From: Megalobrama amblycephala | Taxonomy: Eukaryota; Chordata; Actinopteri; Cypriniformes; Xenocyprididae | Assembly: GCF_018812025.1 (NCBI RefSeq) | Contig: NC_063066.1 | Span: forward strand, 4,528,382 to 4,592,381 | DNA length: 64,000 nt | Reading direction: 5' to 3' | Shown: positions 21,846 through 32,874 of the stretch, piece by piece | How the letters are laid out: every line of letters begins with the position of its first letter | Position numbering within the stretch: the stretch's first letter is position 1 | Notes under the pieces: generated by a model | Seen by the model: the letters and a program-made list of their open reading frames with translations, nothing else | Told to the model about the DNA's origin: nothing | Database searches by the model: none | Position numbers and translations under genes: made by a program

Positions 21846-23595
21846 AGAATGATGTTCCAAGAGTCAACCAATCACTTAACTGTGCCGTAAGATGTCATTA
21901 CAAGACTTTAACAGCACTGTACACAGTAATTGTGTATGGAGAGCTCATTAAGGGAACCAATGAGCTAAATGGTTTCAGAGAGGTTGCAGACCTCTGGAGT
22001 CATGTTTGAGATTCAGTCTGGAGATGGTTTGTGTTTGCAAGGCTGAGAAGGCCAGAAAATTTGATGTGTGGGAGAGCGATTTGTTTCTGATAAATAAAAG
22101 AAAACAAACGCTCAAAAGGAACATAAACTTGTCAGGGAAAGGAGAAAAACAAAAGACGTACTTCATGACGCAAAAACTATGGAGGGTACAATCCTCAACT
22201 CTCCAAACTCAAACTCAATCAATCTACGCAGTTATGAAAGGCTATCGCCGCTGTTCCGTGGTCATTTCATGCTGGCTAACTGCTCGCCTCTGCCGGGATA
22301 ATTGCACCCGGAAGATTAAAGAGGGAAAGTTTAAAATTGGCTGAGGGGAAGGGGACATAAGACAAGATGATGCATTCTGCTTTCCTATTCCTCTTAATGC
22401 ACCAATCACATGCAACCTGAGCTTGGGGTAATGGCAGGGAGTGACTGGGTCTCATGGGTATCACTGACCGAAATATCCTACATTACCAGCGCAGAGGCCT
22501 GTCTCCGAACAGGAACTGAAGTTAATATAGGGGCCCATTTAGCTACACACTATTAATAAATAGGAGCAGGCATGTTCAGGACTGCCTTCTAATTCATCAT
22601 TCGCTTTTCATTATTCGGTTTCAACGACTAGACAGACGGATCTAGCCTTCTAGGAACAGGGCAAGGGTGGGGGAACATCTAGAAACCTGACCAAACCCCT
22701 GGATAAAGACTGTATAAGTACGCTTGCATTGAGTATGAGGTGCATTTCTGAGCCCACACAGTGAAATCTGTAACTGTAACCGCAGTCTTTCCAGGCTGCA
22801 AAGAGTGCTGACCACAAATGGCCTCCGGCAGTCGTTAACGCACACGTCTCTGCAGGGCTTCTCCCCCACGACCCACAGACCTGTCTTTCTTGGTCTCCGT
22901 TGGCCAACGGCTACCATCCTCTCCCTTTCCTTCATTATTCATCCACAACGCCCTCTGCTCCCATTTCATTCCTCTCCGTCCTCAGTCTTACTCAGCGTTA
23001 AAGCGTGCTCCTTACCTTTCCCTGACCCCTGTCAGTGTTTCCAATCCTGCCGGCCACGGTCAATCCGCCTAACCCTTCCTGCGTGCGACACGGTCGGATT
23101 GCTTTCCCCAGCTGGCCGGGCTTGAGGTTTTTAATGGGAAGGTTACGGGTGAGGCCGTTCATATTGCACTAACGTCAACCAGCGTAACGAACCCTGACAA
23201 GGCAAGGTTACAAGTCCTGCCATAAACCTCTCCCGCCCTGGACAACCTTCATGAGGCGTACTCCAGTTTACATTTAGCAAATGTTAAAATGAGAGGGAAC
23301 AAACATGCAGTAATTTGCTGTTGGAAAGGAAATCAATATGTCCTCAGTATCAAATTAATATTTGTAATATGTTAATGCAGTAATGAAAGTAAGGAGGTGG
23401 GTTTAACAGTAGGATAGTATTCAGGTAAGAAACACTACAGAAATTAAATAAAGATTAATGCTTACAATTAAAGTTTATTAGGCTGCTGTCACTTTAAGAG
23501 TTTATGCACAGATCCATACATACGGTTACTACTATTTACGTTCCCAAACTGACTGTGACATTTCGACATAATGCTGTGTATATTTGACCATTTAA
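21846..23595. other. Intron 4 DNA, unique by eye, pyrimidine-rich stretch
   Basis: 22850-23110 is C/T-rich on the plus strand and relatively GC-rich. Its several overlapping open frames (for example 22805-23125) have no recognisable domain and look like chance openings. I see no exon with Slit-like leucine spacing. Confidence 0.3.
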
Positions 23596-24118
23596 AGGTG
23601 CAAAGTGTAAAATTTGTGATGATCTATTGACAGAAATGCAATATAATATACATAAACTATGTTTTCAGTTATGTTTTTATTACCTTAGAATGAGCCATTT
23701 CGATGTACATACACCACGGGTCCCCTTACATATTAAGTTGCCATTATGCGCTGGCATGTTTCTACAGTAGCCCTAAATGGACAAACTGCTCTACAGAGCT
23801 TGTTTAGTCACTATGTTGTTCTTCTAAATTGTTTGTGTTTTTAGAGGCAGCTTGAATCGCCACTACGTTGAATACGCACAAAGATGAAGAAGTAGTAGTA
23901 GTCGTCTGGTTTATTAGAAGCAGAGACCGTACTTTGTTAGAAGAAGAAACCTCATTTCTTTACTGGCTAACGTACTCTCTGCTGTCTCAGACGATGACAT
24001 CTTTGTCTTGTATCGGCCAGGCGACCACCATAGCTTCTCTATTTTGCTTCAAAAGGGAGGGGTGAGCACTGTTGGTTGCAGTTCGCAACCTCACCGCTAA
24101 TATTGACACACTGCACCT
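23596..24118. mobile_element. TTAA-flanked non-autonomous element, 523 bp
   Basis: TTAA at 23592-23595 and 24119-24122. The ends AGGTGCAAAGTGTAAAATTT and GACACACTGCACCT are inverted repeats. The interior holds only a short open frame. Confidence 0.7.
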
Positions 24119-24122
24119 TTAA

Positions 24123-25201
24123 GCACAATACACCACAAAAAAAAAAAAAACCGACTCAATTTGGATTTACAAGCTGTTTGAGATGCGGCTTTATGTGTGC
24201 TCGGCACTTATATAGATCAGTGTTGCGCATGCTTTTGGTATGAGTGCGAAACCTGTGGGAATGAGTAAAATTATGCACAATTTAAGCACTATGCAACCAG
24301 AGTAAATGAGATAAGTGAGTGACAGGATGCGGGTATGTGCCAAACTGTACATTCGCCATCAGAGAATGCTGGTATCGGTGTATCGATACTACAGAAAAGG
24401 AGTATTGGAACCATTTAGGATATTTCTGTATCAATGCAGCATCCGGCGCATCCATGCATGAAACTACAGGAATTGGTTTGGAAATGAGACTGTCAAAAAG
24501 TCATGACTGCTGTGACCAAACATGTGTCATACAGTATATGAGCAATTGTAGTAGCTTGTGAATGATGAGCAAAGACACTCATGTGTAGTAATATTTTAAA
24601 CTATTACATAAAAAAAGCTTCAAATGCCAGTATCAGGGCCAACCAGTCGCTGCCTCATGGAAACATTTTAAAAACACAAAGCTGCTTGCAGAACTTAATG
24701 GTGCTCTAGAGTGACTACCGTGTCACAATCGGCTTCAAATAAACACTTGTAAAGCTTAACCTTTGCTCTGGCACGGGCCTGACCTGAACACGCTAGTTTC
24801 ATTGACGATTGTAAATTCATAGATGAAGCATTCTCCGACTGGTGAGCCAAAAAATGTCCCTGATTCAAAGCAGAGCAGGAAAATATTCAGAATAAGAATG
24901 TCGTTTATCCAAGAAAAATATTCCCTCCAGCACACCTTCTCCTCCCCATCAAGAGCACAGGGAGAGGTTGTGTCACATTAAGCATGGCTCAGACCCCCGG
25001 TCCATCTAAAAGAATCACATCTGGATGAGCTAAAGGAATAACACAGAATATCCCTGCACTGACAGCGTCCTTTAAACAGTGTTTGGGAAAGTCAAATATT
25101 TAAGCAAGATCCTTTCCAGTACAATGATCAAAATTCAAACAGTGGGAAGTTCGACCGCAAGCTTTTCCAGGCACGGATATCAAAGGAAAGCAATGACTTA
25201 C
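24123..25201. other. Intron 4 DNA next to exon 4, no other feature seen
   Basis: The intron begins with the GTAAGT donor at 25201-25196. An A-run is at 24138-24151. No repeat ends are clear. Confidence 0.35.
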
Positions 25202-25273
25202 AGGCGGCCCAACTTGGGTGTGGATTGGAACAGCAGCTCCGGCAGGACCTGCAGCCGGTTCCGGTTCAGGCGG
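25202..25273 (-). CDS. slit3: slit3 exon 4: third leucine-rich repeat of domain D1
   Basis: Exactly 72 bp, phase 2 at both ends. The acceptor reads CTCACAG and the donor GTAAGT. The frame reads [20 protein letters not shown] and then LGR plus a split leucine. [15 protein letters not shown] is the best paralogue discriminator here and points to Slit3. The GC content is clearly higher than that of the surrounding intron, as expected for a conserved exon. The following exon should encode a repeat starting like DLSENQIQ; I did not find it anywhere at 1-25201. Confidence 0.95.
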
Positions 25274-26033
25274 CTGTGAGGAAGAGAGGACAGGGAAAGG
25301 GCAAGAGTTAGCGTGGTCAAAACTTCAGGAGGGAAGAAATGAAACGTAAGATGTTGTGAGAACGACCTTATGCGGAGCACAGATCAGTGGGTATGTGTTT
25401 GTGTAGTTAGACTATCCAAGGCAGAAAGAGAGAGTGAAAACCAGGGAAACAAAGACGGAAAGGTCGTTTGACTTGCACATCGATATGCGGGCAACTGAAT
25501 AACTAGATGGATGAGACAACAAGGCAAACACAAACGACACACGGACAGACCAATCCATCTTTCTGATTAAAGAAACAAGTCGGGGCAGCATTGCTATCAG
25601 GATCGGCAGCATCACGACAGGCCAATAGCTACATCCTGAGGTCAGGAGTCACATCTGTGCAGGGGCTGATGGGAAATAAATGTACTTCCTCTGAAGATGG
25701 CCTAGGTTATCTCCAGTAGTGCTCTTTAAAGGCTATTATCACTCACATGAGCCTGGCCAGACGGACTGTGGGATTTGGTAGGATGACCCTTATCACGGGA
25801 GTATGGGTTTTGATGATAGGATGCAGGGTCATGGAGCAGACCAAAGGTATGTGGAGGAGGAACATTACTTTTTTGGAGGATCTACAACCTTTTTGGCTCC
25901 TTGCTGCAGCCTTCAAGTAAACTCTTCAAGTAGAAGAGTTGGCTTTCTTATAGTGAGACTTCAACTACAGACATGAGGCTAGACAAATTTACCATGACCA
26001 TCATTTTGTCTGACTTGTATGGAATCTTGCAAT
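25274..26033. other. Intron 3 DNA next to exon 4, no other feature seen
   Basis: Contains the exon 4 acceptor (CTCACAG). The remainder is unique by eye and has no coding segment I can support. Confidence 0.35.
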
Positions 26034-26605
26034 CAGTGCTGGGTAGTAACTGATTACATGTAATCTAGATTAAGTTATCAGATTCCAAAAAATGAAGCAC
26101 TTGTAATTATGTTTTAAAAGTAACCTAAAAGTAAATCAAAAAGAAGTCATATTATAGTACATAGTAGGGGTGTGACGAGACGGGTATCTCACAAGACGAG
26201 ACAAGACTCGAGATTGAGTTCACGAGAACGAGACGAGACGAGATTTTTACGCACTATTTTTAAGAAATCCTCAATGGCGAAATACATGACTAGAAAAAAT
26301 ATTCTGCAGGTGTATTTGAAATGTTTTAACTAATCATCTTAGTAATGAATGTCATTTCAGTTCTACTTTCTGAGTATGAATATTCAAAGTGCAAATAAGA
26401 CCAAATTTTTCTTTGATACAGAGCTGAGACATGGTAACAACTACACTGCCCAGCCTAAAATAACTTTCATATTGGAAGATATCTGCATGCATCAGGGAGC
26501 CGCTTTCAAAATGCGGGGTATTGAAATCGCGTTTAATGCAATGTTAATTGAACACGAGATCTCGTCACACCCCTAGTACATAGTAGAAGTAATCATCCAG
26601 CACTG
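26034..26605. mobile_element. hAT-like MITE hosting another hAT-like MITE
   Basis: The ends CAGTGCTGGGTAGTAACTGA and AATCATCCAGCACTG are inverted repeats of the hAT type (CAGTG). The flanking 8-mers CTTGCAAT (26026-26033) and CTTATAAT (26606-26613) match at six of eight positions, an aged target duplication. A younger element fills 26165-26575. Confidence 0.7.
26165..26575. mobile_element. hAT-like MITE, 411 bp, perfect 8-bp duplication
   Basis: The ends TAGGGGTGTGACGAGACG and ATCTCGTCACACCCCTA are inverted repeats, and GTACATAG at 26157-26164 and 26576-26583 is an exact 8-bp target duplication. The left part carries GAGAC/GACGAGA repeats. It has no transposase. Confidence 0.8.
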
Positions 26606-26650
26606 CTTATAATTGTGCTAGACAAATCTGTGGGTTTATTTAGAATTTAA

Positions 26651-26674
26651 ATATATATATATATATATATATAT
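26651..26674. repeat. (AT)n microsatellite
   Basis: About 12 TA units immediately left of the next repeat. Confidence 0.8.
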
Positions 26675-27110
26675 TTTGTCCGATACCGTTAACCAATAAT
26701 TCTCCATATTTGAAAGCCGATAACCGATATATTGGCCGATAAATCAAAATCAAAATTTTTATATAATTTTTGAGAGCCTGATTACAAAAACAAAAGTCTC
26801 ACCATTAAAATCCATGTCCCAAGCACACAATTATAATGTTCTCATTATAATATTATGTACCCTATATGACAGACTTGTGCTGTACATTGCACTGTATTTT
26901 CCTTTTTGAAGTGATTTCAATCATATTTCAAGCAATTCAAAATCATAATGACAAACAGTGTGCATCTGAAGTGTCTCGGCTGAAGGAAATTATCCATTAT
27001 TTATAGGCTTTAATGTATCGGAGAAATTTTCTTATTGGGCCGATAATGATAACATTTAAAAAATGGCCGATACCAATATGGTGGCCGATATATCGGGCAT
27101 TCCTAATTAT
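26675..27110. repeat. 'ggccgatatat' dispersed element remnant
   Basis: CGATAACCGATATATTGGCC near the left and GGCCGATATATCGGGCATTC near the right are inverted repeats. I know this motif from hAT-type fish elements, but no clean target duplication is visible. Confidence 0.5.
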
Positions 27111-27117
27111 ATGAAGG

Positions 27118-27330
27118 GAGGATATCGGTTATTTATTAGTACTTATAAAGCACATATTAATGCCTTATTCTGCATGACCGTATTCTATATCCCATAATCC
27201 TACCCAATACCTAAACTTAACAACTACCTTACTAACAATTAATAAGTAGTAATTAGAAGTTTATTGAGGCAAAAGTCATAGTTAATGGTTATTTAATAGT
27301 GAGAAATGGACCCTAATCTGGACCTTAAGT
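27118..27330. repeat. Fragment of an 'attaatgccttattctgcatgacc' repeat
   Basis: AATGCCTTATTCTGCATGAC followed by ATCCTACCCAATACCTAAAC and AATGGACCCTAATCTGG is a familiar fish repeat sequence. Its ends are not defined. Confidence 0.4.
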
Positions 27331-28404
27331 GTGACTAAAAAAATCTTAATTATGTGAAAAAAAAATTTTTTTAAACCACATAAAAAACAAACATGAAATA
27401 CAAATAGTACATTCATTTTCTTTGCCATGGATACTCTTAATTGTCATTATTGAATTTAGTTCAGATACTTTGATGTGTACCTCAAAACTTGACCCACCAT
27501 GTTTTATAAACTAGGCCATCTATTTTTTAGCACCATGTAAAGTCACAACATGCAGCATGAAAAGCTTTCTGTTCTTTCTGTTTCTGTATCATTAATTCTA
27601 AAGCACTTGCTCTCATAGAGGGGTCAAGATATTTATATGTCTGCTGGGTTACAACAACAACAACAACAACAGAAAGTCACACTCGAGTGTCAGATGGAGG
27701 GAATGCATGTGGACACACTGGCTGTCTCGCGGCCGAGAGTGGGTCATTGAGTTAAATGCTGTGAAATTCCAAATCCGAGTGATACACTGAGGAATGTAGA
27801 TCTTAAGACTCAGATAAACCAGACCCACAAACCCACCACAGAGACAGATTCTTCAGAGGTGGTAAACGGACTGACAATCTTCGGTTCTCTTCGTGATTGC
27901 TGCTGATTTTGATGTACGTTCATCGCTAACACGTGGCGGCAGCTGCCGACAGAACCGTGCAAACATTTATGAGGAATGAAACGCACTGAGACATTAACAC
28001 ATAAACAAACTCAAGGATGCTAGCACAGGCCAACCGCAGTCCAGACATTCTTTGACCTTGTCCAACTGCAGTAATAGCTAGAATGTTTGGTCTGACCCAA
28101 TGGTCAATTTCACTGGGAAGTGTTAAGATTCTCACCAGAAAAGAGCAAATGGCTGCACTCCAGATGTCAGGGGGCAAACAAGCACGTAAACCCACTGGAC
28201 TTAAAAAAGGAAAGTTATGGAGGTCACCTCAAAAATTCCCAAAGTTCCTTTCGCCTTTGTGAAGATGTTTCAGATTAAAGCCGACAAGGTCAATGTGTTG
28301 CTCATAAACAGCTACAAATTCTTGTCCAAAACTCACATGCAGAAACATGTGGAATATGTATCATGACAGCACACTTCAATCATTTCCTCTATTTTTATAC
28401 TTAC
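27331..28404. other. Intron 3 DNA upstream side, (CAA)n microsatellite
   Basis: (CAA) tract at 27652-27670. The GTAAGT donor of exon 3 is at 28404-28399. Nothing else is supported. Confidence 0.35.
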
Positions 28405-28476
28405 ATTCTCTCAAGCTGTCTGAGTTCCTGAAACGCTCCTCTTTCGATCACACTTATTTGATTGTTCTCCAGATGT
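28405..28476 (-). CDS. slit3: slit3 exon 3: second leucine-rich repeat of domain D1
   Basis: Exactly 72 bp, phase 2 at both ends. The acceptor reads CCCCCCACAG and the donor GTAAGT. The frame reads a split leucine, then HLENNQISVIERGAFQELRQ and LER, ending in the first two bases (AT) of an isoleucine finished by exon 4. SVIERGAFQ-L-QLER matches Slit3. The last residue is isoleucine where I remember leucine in mammals, a conservative change at a buried LRR position. The exon has the same length and phase as its neighbours, so skipping it would keep the frame. Confidence 0.95.
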
Positions 28477-30256
28477 CTGTGGGGGGAAAAAAAGAACTTC
28501 ATTATCCAATCAACTCCAGCGATTCAGCTTCATCTGACATTGATCAGCCTCTCCGAGTGATTGAAATGACAGTTGAAAGAGGACTAGAGGACCTCATGAC
28601 TTCGCTTTGTCACAATAGTGACTGATAAGCAAACAGCCTTTTTCTCATGAAAACCAGAACAGATTTCTCTCTGATTTTATGAAGTGTGCGGTTGCCTCAG
28701 CAGACCCTCATTCGTGTCCAGCATGCCTGTGACGGCGTTCCGGAGGGTATTTTCAGAGCTCTCCTCTACTCTGAAGACTTTGTCATATTTCAGGGCCCTT
28801 AAAATTTTCCAGATGCTTTACAAAGACAGCACATCTCCATGGCTATTTCTTGTTTATATTCGAGTCTCTTTGAATTAGAGCAACGCGCAGACACACGCAT
28901 ACAACGCACACGGCTGCTAAATTATATTCGGCACCGGATAATACAAGCAATCCTCCAAAAAGAGAGACAATCAAGAAGCGAAAGACATCCTAAAGTGCCT
29001 CTAAAGTGGACTTCCGCTTTCTGGGGTTATAAATGATGTTTTTAAAGCAAATGTTTAGACACGCAGTTGTTTTTACAGCTATAATCCATGTTTTGTCATA
29101 TCATTCTGTCAGGAAGAGATGAGACACTTGGCTACGCTTACGAATACGATCCAGCATGGTGAGGCCAAAACACAAGCGATCAGGAGGAGGCTGAATTGAT
29201 TTCTTTGAAATAATGGCATTCTTTGCTGGTACCAAACATATCATATAGTCTGCATCTAACATAAATTTAAGTCTGAGTAACTATCTGGCTCATTCTTACA
29301 AATGGGGGATCAACCCCACCGTGGTTTATGTATTTGCATTAAACGTAATCCCTTTCGATCCTGAACAGATGGGTTTTGGTGTGTGCTGAAGAATAATAAC
29401 AGATCTTTTTCTTCATTTTTCAGCATCTCTCCTTCTTTCTGTTCTTTGTCTTTCTCATCATTACTGAAATGTTTTGAAGTTTTGCATAGAAACACATGGG
29501 ACGCAGGCAAACACCTATGCTTTCACAGGGCCTGACAAGAGAGGAGAAGACCTCTCAATTGAAAGGGTGAAGCAAGACACATGGTACTGCTGGAATAGTC
29601 TTTGTTATTCTTGCCTTAAGCGTTAACCAAGTGCTGGTTTATAGGCAGGACTCAGGTCAGTGCAGATGGCGCTTCCCTGAGGACTTTAGAATGGGAAAAA
29701 TCTATGACCCAAGGTAAGGTCATTCTTTAATTTCAATACGAAATTATTGTTCAATTATTAAGAAAAAAAATAAGAATGTAATATTAATGTAAAATAATAT
29801 AATATTTTTAAACAAAACTACTCAGTGCTTATGAATGTTGAAAAACATTTGTCCCCCAAATAAAGTCACATGGTGCAACCAACATGTATAAATAATTTAT
29901 CCGTCCACATATTTTTTAAAAAATCGTAATCTTTAAATCAAAATAACTTCCCCTCCCTCTTGCAGTGACATCTCATCTGTTCTCTGATGACGCGTTTACT
30001 GGCGTGAGGGCAGGGCAGCCTGTCGCAGCAATAGCAAACCACAACAATCAAATCAATTCCCAATGAACAAAGTCAAGTCCCACCCTACATTTTTCTTGTT
30101 TGAGAAGCTGTTTATTACAAACACTACTTCTGAAACTCCTCTCGATCACCATCCTCACCTGAATATAAGTTTCTCCTGTTCTCAACTACATTTCCCATGA
30201 CCCCGTGCCTGGACTGATTCCTGCACACTTGTTTTTCCCATTACTGTGATTATTTA
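28477..30256. other. Intron 2 DNA, no feature seen
   Basis: Mostly unique by eye. 29740-29960 is very AT-rich. The open frames at 28684-29036 and 29310-29510 have no recognisable domain. Confidence 0.3.
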
Positions 30257-30464
30257 AGCTCTAAGGCCCTGTTTACACCTGTATTTAACGTCGTCCACTT
30301 GTGATCCGATCGACTGTCACTTTAAGGCCAAATACACGGATCCAATACACTCATACACCTCCGGTAGTCTCCCAACTGTTTACATTCACTTAAGACATAA
30401 CTGACTGTGTTTACATGAGTACTCGCCAAAACTGATATTTTGACATAATTTTGTGTGTATTTGT
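30257..30464. repeat. Dispersed repeat, left part, hosting the minisatellite element
   Basis: Begins with GGCCCTGTTTACACCTGTAT, a common terminus of fish DNA transposons. From 30375 it matches the repeat at 19725. The sequence resumes at 31660 after the inserted element. Confidence 0.5.
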
Positions 30465-31651
30465 ATGGAGCCCTGCACATGACATGCAAGAAAAAAATTT
30501 AATCATACGCACAATTTACTATTTCATTCCCTCAATTTGCTAAATCGCGTGCACGATTTATTATTTTGTTCCCTCGATTTGCTAAATCATGTGTGCAATT
30601 TACTATTTCTTTCCCTCGATTTGCTAAATCGTGTGCACGATTTACTATTTCGTTCCCTCTGTTTGCTAAAGCATGCTCACGATTTACTGTTTCGTTCCCT
30701 CATTTTGCTAAATCGCGAGCACAATTTACTAATTCGATCCCCGAATTTGCTAAATCGTGTGCACTATTTACTATTTCGTTCCCTCGTTTTGCTAAATTGC
30801 GTGCACAATTTACTATTTTGTTCCCTGGATTTGCTAAATCGTGCACACGATTTACTATTTCGTTCCCTGGATTTGCTAAATCATGTGCATTATTTACTAT
30901 TTCGTTCCCTCATTTTGTTAAATCGCGTGCACAATTTACTATTTCGTTCCCTGGATTTGCTAAATCGTGCACACGATTTACTATTTCGTTCCCTGGATTT
31001 GCTAAATCATGTGCATTATTTACTATTTCGTTCCCTCTGTTTGCTAAAGCATGCGCACAATTTACTATTTCATTCCCTCGGCTTGCTAAAGAACGCGCAC
31101 GATTTACTATTTCGTTCCCTTGATTTGCTAAGTTGTGCACTCTATTTACTATTTCGTTTCCTGGATTTGCTAAATCGTGCACACGATTTACTATTTCGTT
31201 CCCTGGATTTGCTAAATCGTGCACACGATTTACTATTTCGTTCCCCGGATTTGCTAAATCATGTGCATTATTTACTATTTTGTTCCCCCTGTTTGCTAAA
31301 GCATGTGCACAATTTACTATTTCATTCCCTCAGTTTGCTAAATCGTGTGCACTATTTACTATTTCGTTCCCTCATTTTGCTAAAACGTGTGCACAATTTA
31401 CTATTTCGTTCCCTGGATTTGCTAAATTGTGTGCACTGTTTACTATTTCGTTCCCTCTGTTTGCTAAAGCATGCGCACAATTTAATATTTTGTTCCCGCG
31501 TTTTGCTAAATCGCGTGCACAATTTAATATTCTGTTCCTTGGATTTGCTAAATCGTGTGCATGATTTACTATTTTGTTCCCTCATTTTGCTAAATCTTGC
31601 GCATGATTTAGCCTACTATTTTTTTCCTGCATGTCACGTGCAGGGCTCCGT
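30465..31651. mobile_element. Inverted-repeat-bounded element filled with a 42-bp minisatellite
   Basis: The left end (30465-30500) begins ATGGAGCCCTGCACATGACA. The reverse complement of the right end begins ACGGAGCCCTGCACGTGACA. The two arms match at about 31 of 35 positions. GTATTTGT (30457-30464) and TTATTTGT (31652-31659) form an 8-bp target duplication with one mismatch, a length typical of hAT elements, although the termini are not the usual hAT CAG-type. Almost the whole interior is the tandem array. No transposase is present, so it would be non-autonomous. Confidence 0.75.
30515..31606. repeat. Minisatellite: 26 copies of a 42-bp unit in strict register
   Basis: Each unit contains TTTACTATTTCGTTCCCT followed by TTTGCTAAATC and a GTGCAC-type core. 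The first TTTACT is at 30515 and the last at 31565, exactly 25 periods apart. A variant with GTTTGCTAAAGCATG recurs at 30661, 31039, 31291 and 31459, all multiples of 42, so no unit has gained or lost a base. Several junctions form TAAATCGTG-CA-CACGATTTA, a 9-bp stem with a 2-base loop (30835, 30961, 31171, 31213). Because 42 is divisible by three, the array stays open in several frames on both strands. Confidence 0.95.
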
Positions 31652-31659
31652 TTATTTGT

Positions 31660-32802
31660 CCATTCATGCGGCAGCTTTCTGTGTGCGCACCGGACTGAAT
31701 TGAGCCCTCCTTCATGTCGTCATGCTTTTTCCACATTTATCCATATGTCTGCTCATCTCTTTCTCCCAGATGTTAACATTTTTTAATGTTTTATGAGACA
31801 TGCAGAAAGCGTATGCCAACTTATGTCCCGCTGGGTAGATCAGCACGTTACAATTCATTCAAATGTGCGCATCTACCACGACTGGATCTCTTCCCAAATC
31901 GTCCCTCGCTAACATTTTCGTCTCGTTTTTATTTGTTGATGAAAATGTCAATAGATTATTTTCATCATAGTTTTTGTCATTCAAAATTGGTTTTTATTTA
32001 GTTAATGTCTCATTTTTGTCAGTGGAAAAAAGTCGAAAATTATTCATCAACAAAATGAACAGGATGAAGCTTGTGCATGGAGAGTGCATAGCTGAGATTG
32101 GAAGCTTGTCTTGCACTATCAGACAGAGCAAGTCTTCCAGAGAGATAAAGGGGTGCCAAGGCTGTTCACAGGTCCCAGGGAGAGGCTGCTTTTGGTGCAT
32201 GCCATGACCGTTAATCACAAACCACCTTAAACTGCCTCCGTGCTGCCCGCCAGCCACTGCCTCTGCTTACGACTGCTCTCTTGGGCGTTTATTTTACTCC
32301 TCTTTTTTTCACTTGTTTATTTTTATATCCATTCCTCTCTTTTTACGGGCTCTCATTCAGGAAGAAAACAGCACGGAGAAATACATGATTACAGTCATTA
32401 AGCTGCAAGAACACTTTCTCTAGAGGAACCCAACTCGCTGGATCACGGCTGCCCTGCGCCTCTCCAAAGAGCCCTCCTCATTTTTTTATTTTAAAAGTTC
32501 ACCTTTCTGGTATGGAACATATCGTTACATATTCTTCAAACTCAAGAACAAGTTCGAAGATTGACTGCATCCAAGGCAATGACTTCACGCGAGGTTCAGT
32601 CAAAGGGTCACGTTAAACGTGTCGGATTTACTCAGCTTAAATGTCAGTTTGTTTTATTATGACTTGTGCCGTAATCCTCCCGGCTTTCAGCCTCGAACCC
32701 TTTGATGGCTTTGACTGTAAAGACAACACGGAAGAGGAAGGGCACTTGGGAGTTAAAGGAAGGATTAACCATAAGAGCGAGAGATACAGAGTGACATCTT
32801 AC
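31660..32802. other. Intron 2 DNA beside exon 2
   Basis: 31660-31700 looks like the continuation of the host repeat. 31910-32010 (TTTTCGTCTCGTTTTTATTT and similar) resembles another dispersed fish repeat. The rest is unique by eye. The exon 2 donor (GTAAGA) is at 32802-32797. Confidence 0.35.
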
Positions 32803-32874
32803 AGCACGCGTAGGTTCTTGAGGCCAGTGAAGTCCACTTTGGTGATCCGGGTGATGTTATTCCTGTCCAGATCC
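32803..32874 (-). CDS. slit3: slit3 exon 2: first leucine-rich repeat of domain D1
   Basis: Exactly 72 bp, phase 2 at both ends. The acceptor reads TTTCCAG and the donor GTAAGA. After the leading G completes the split leucine, the frame reads [20 protein letters not shown] and then LRV plus a split leucine. This is one 24-residue LRR with the LxxNxIxxI and FxxLxxLxxL spacing. Compared with the mammalian Slit3 sequence I remember, it differs only by conservative changes (K-V-D-F-T against K-M-D-F-A). D1 is the first of four LRR domains; established work places the Robo-binding face on D2, so this exon is structural. Intron 1 (32875-42736) separates it from exon 1. Confidence 0.95.

Noticed and set aside
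1..25201. Further slit3 exons and the miR-218 precursor known from a slit3 intron
   Set aside because: No LRR exon with splice sites and no miR-218-like sequence was seen; in other vertebrates that microRNA lies in a later intron, outside this window.
30515..31606. CRISPR-like regular repeat array
   Set aside because: Repeats are directly adjacent with no unique spacers, and the DNA is vertebrate.
30537..31703. 388-codon plus-strand open frame and overlapping long frames on both strands
   Set aside because: It is the 42-bp minisatellite read in frame; openness in several frames and both strands comes from the period and lack of stops, not selection.
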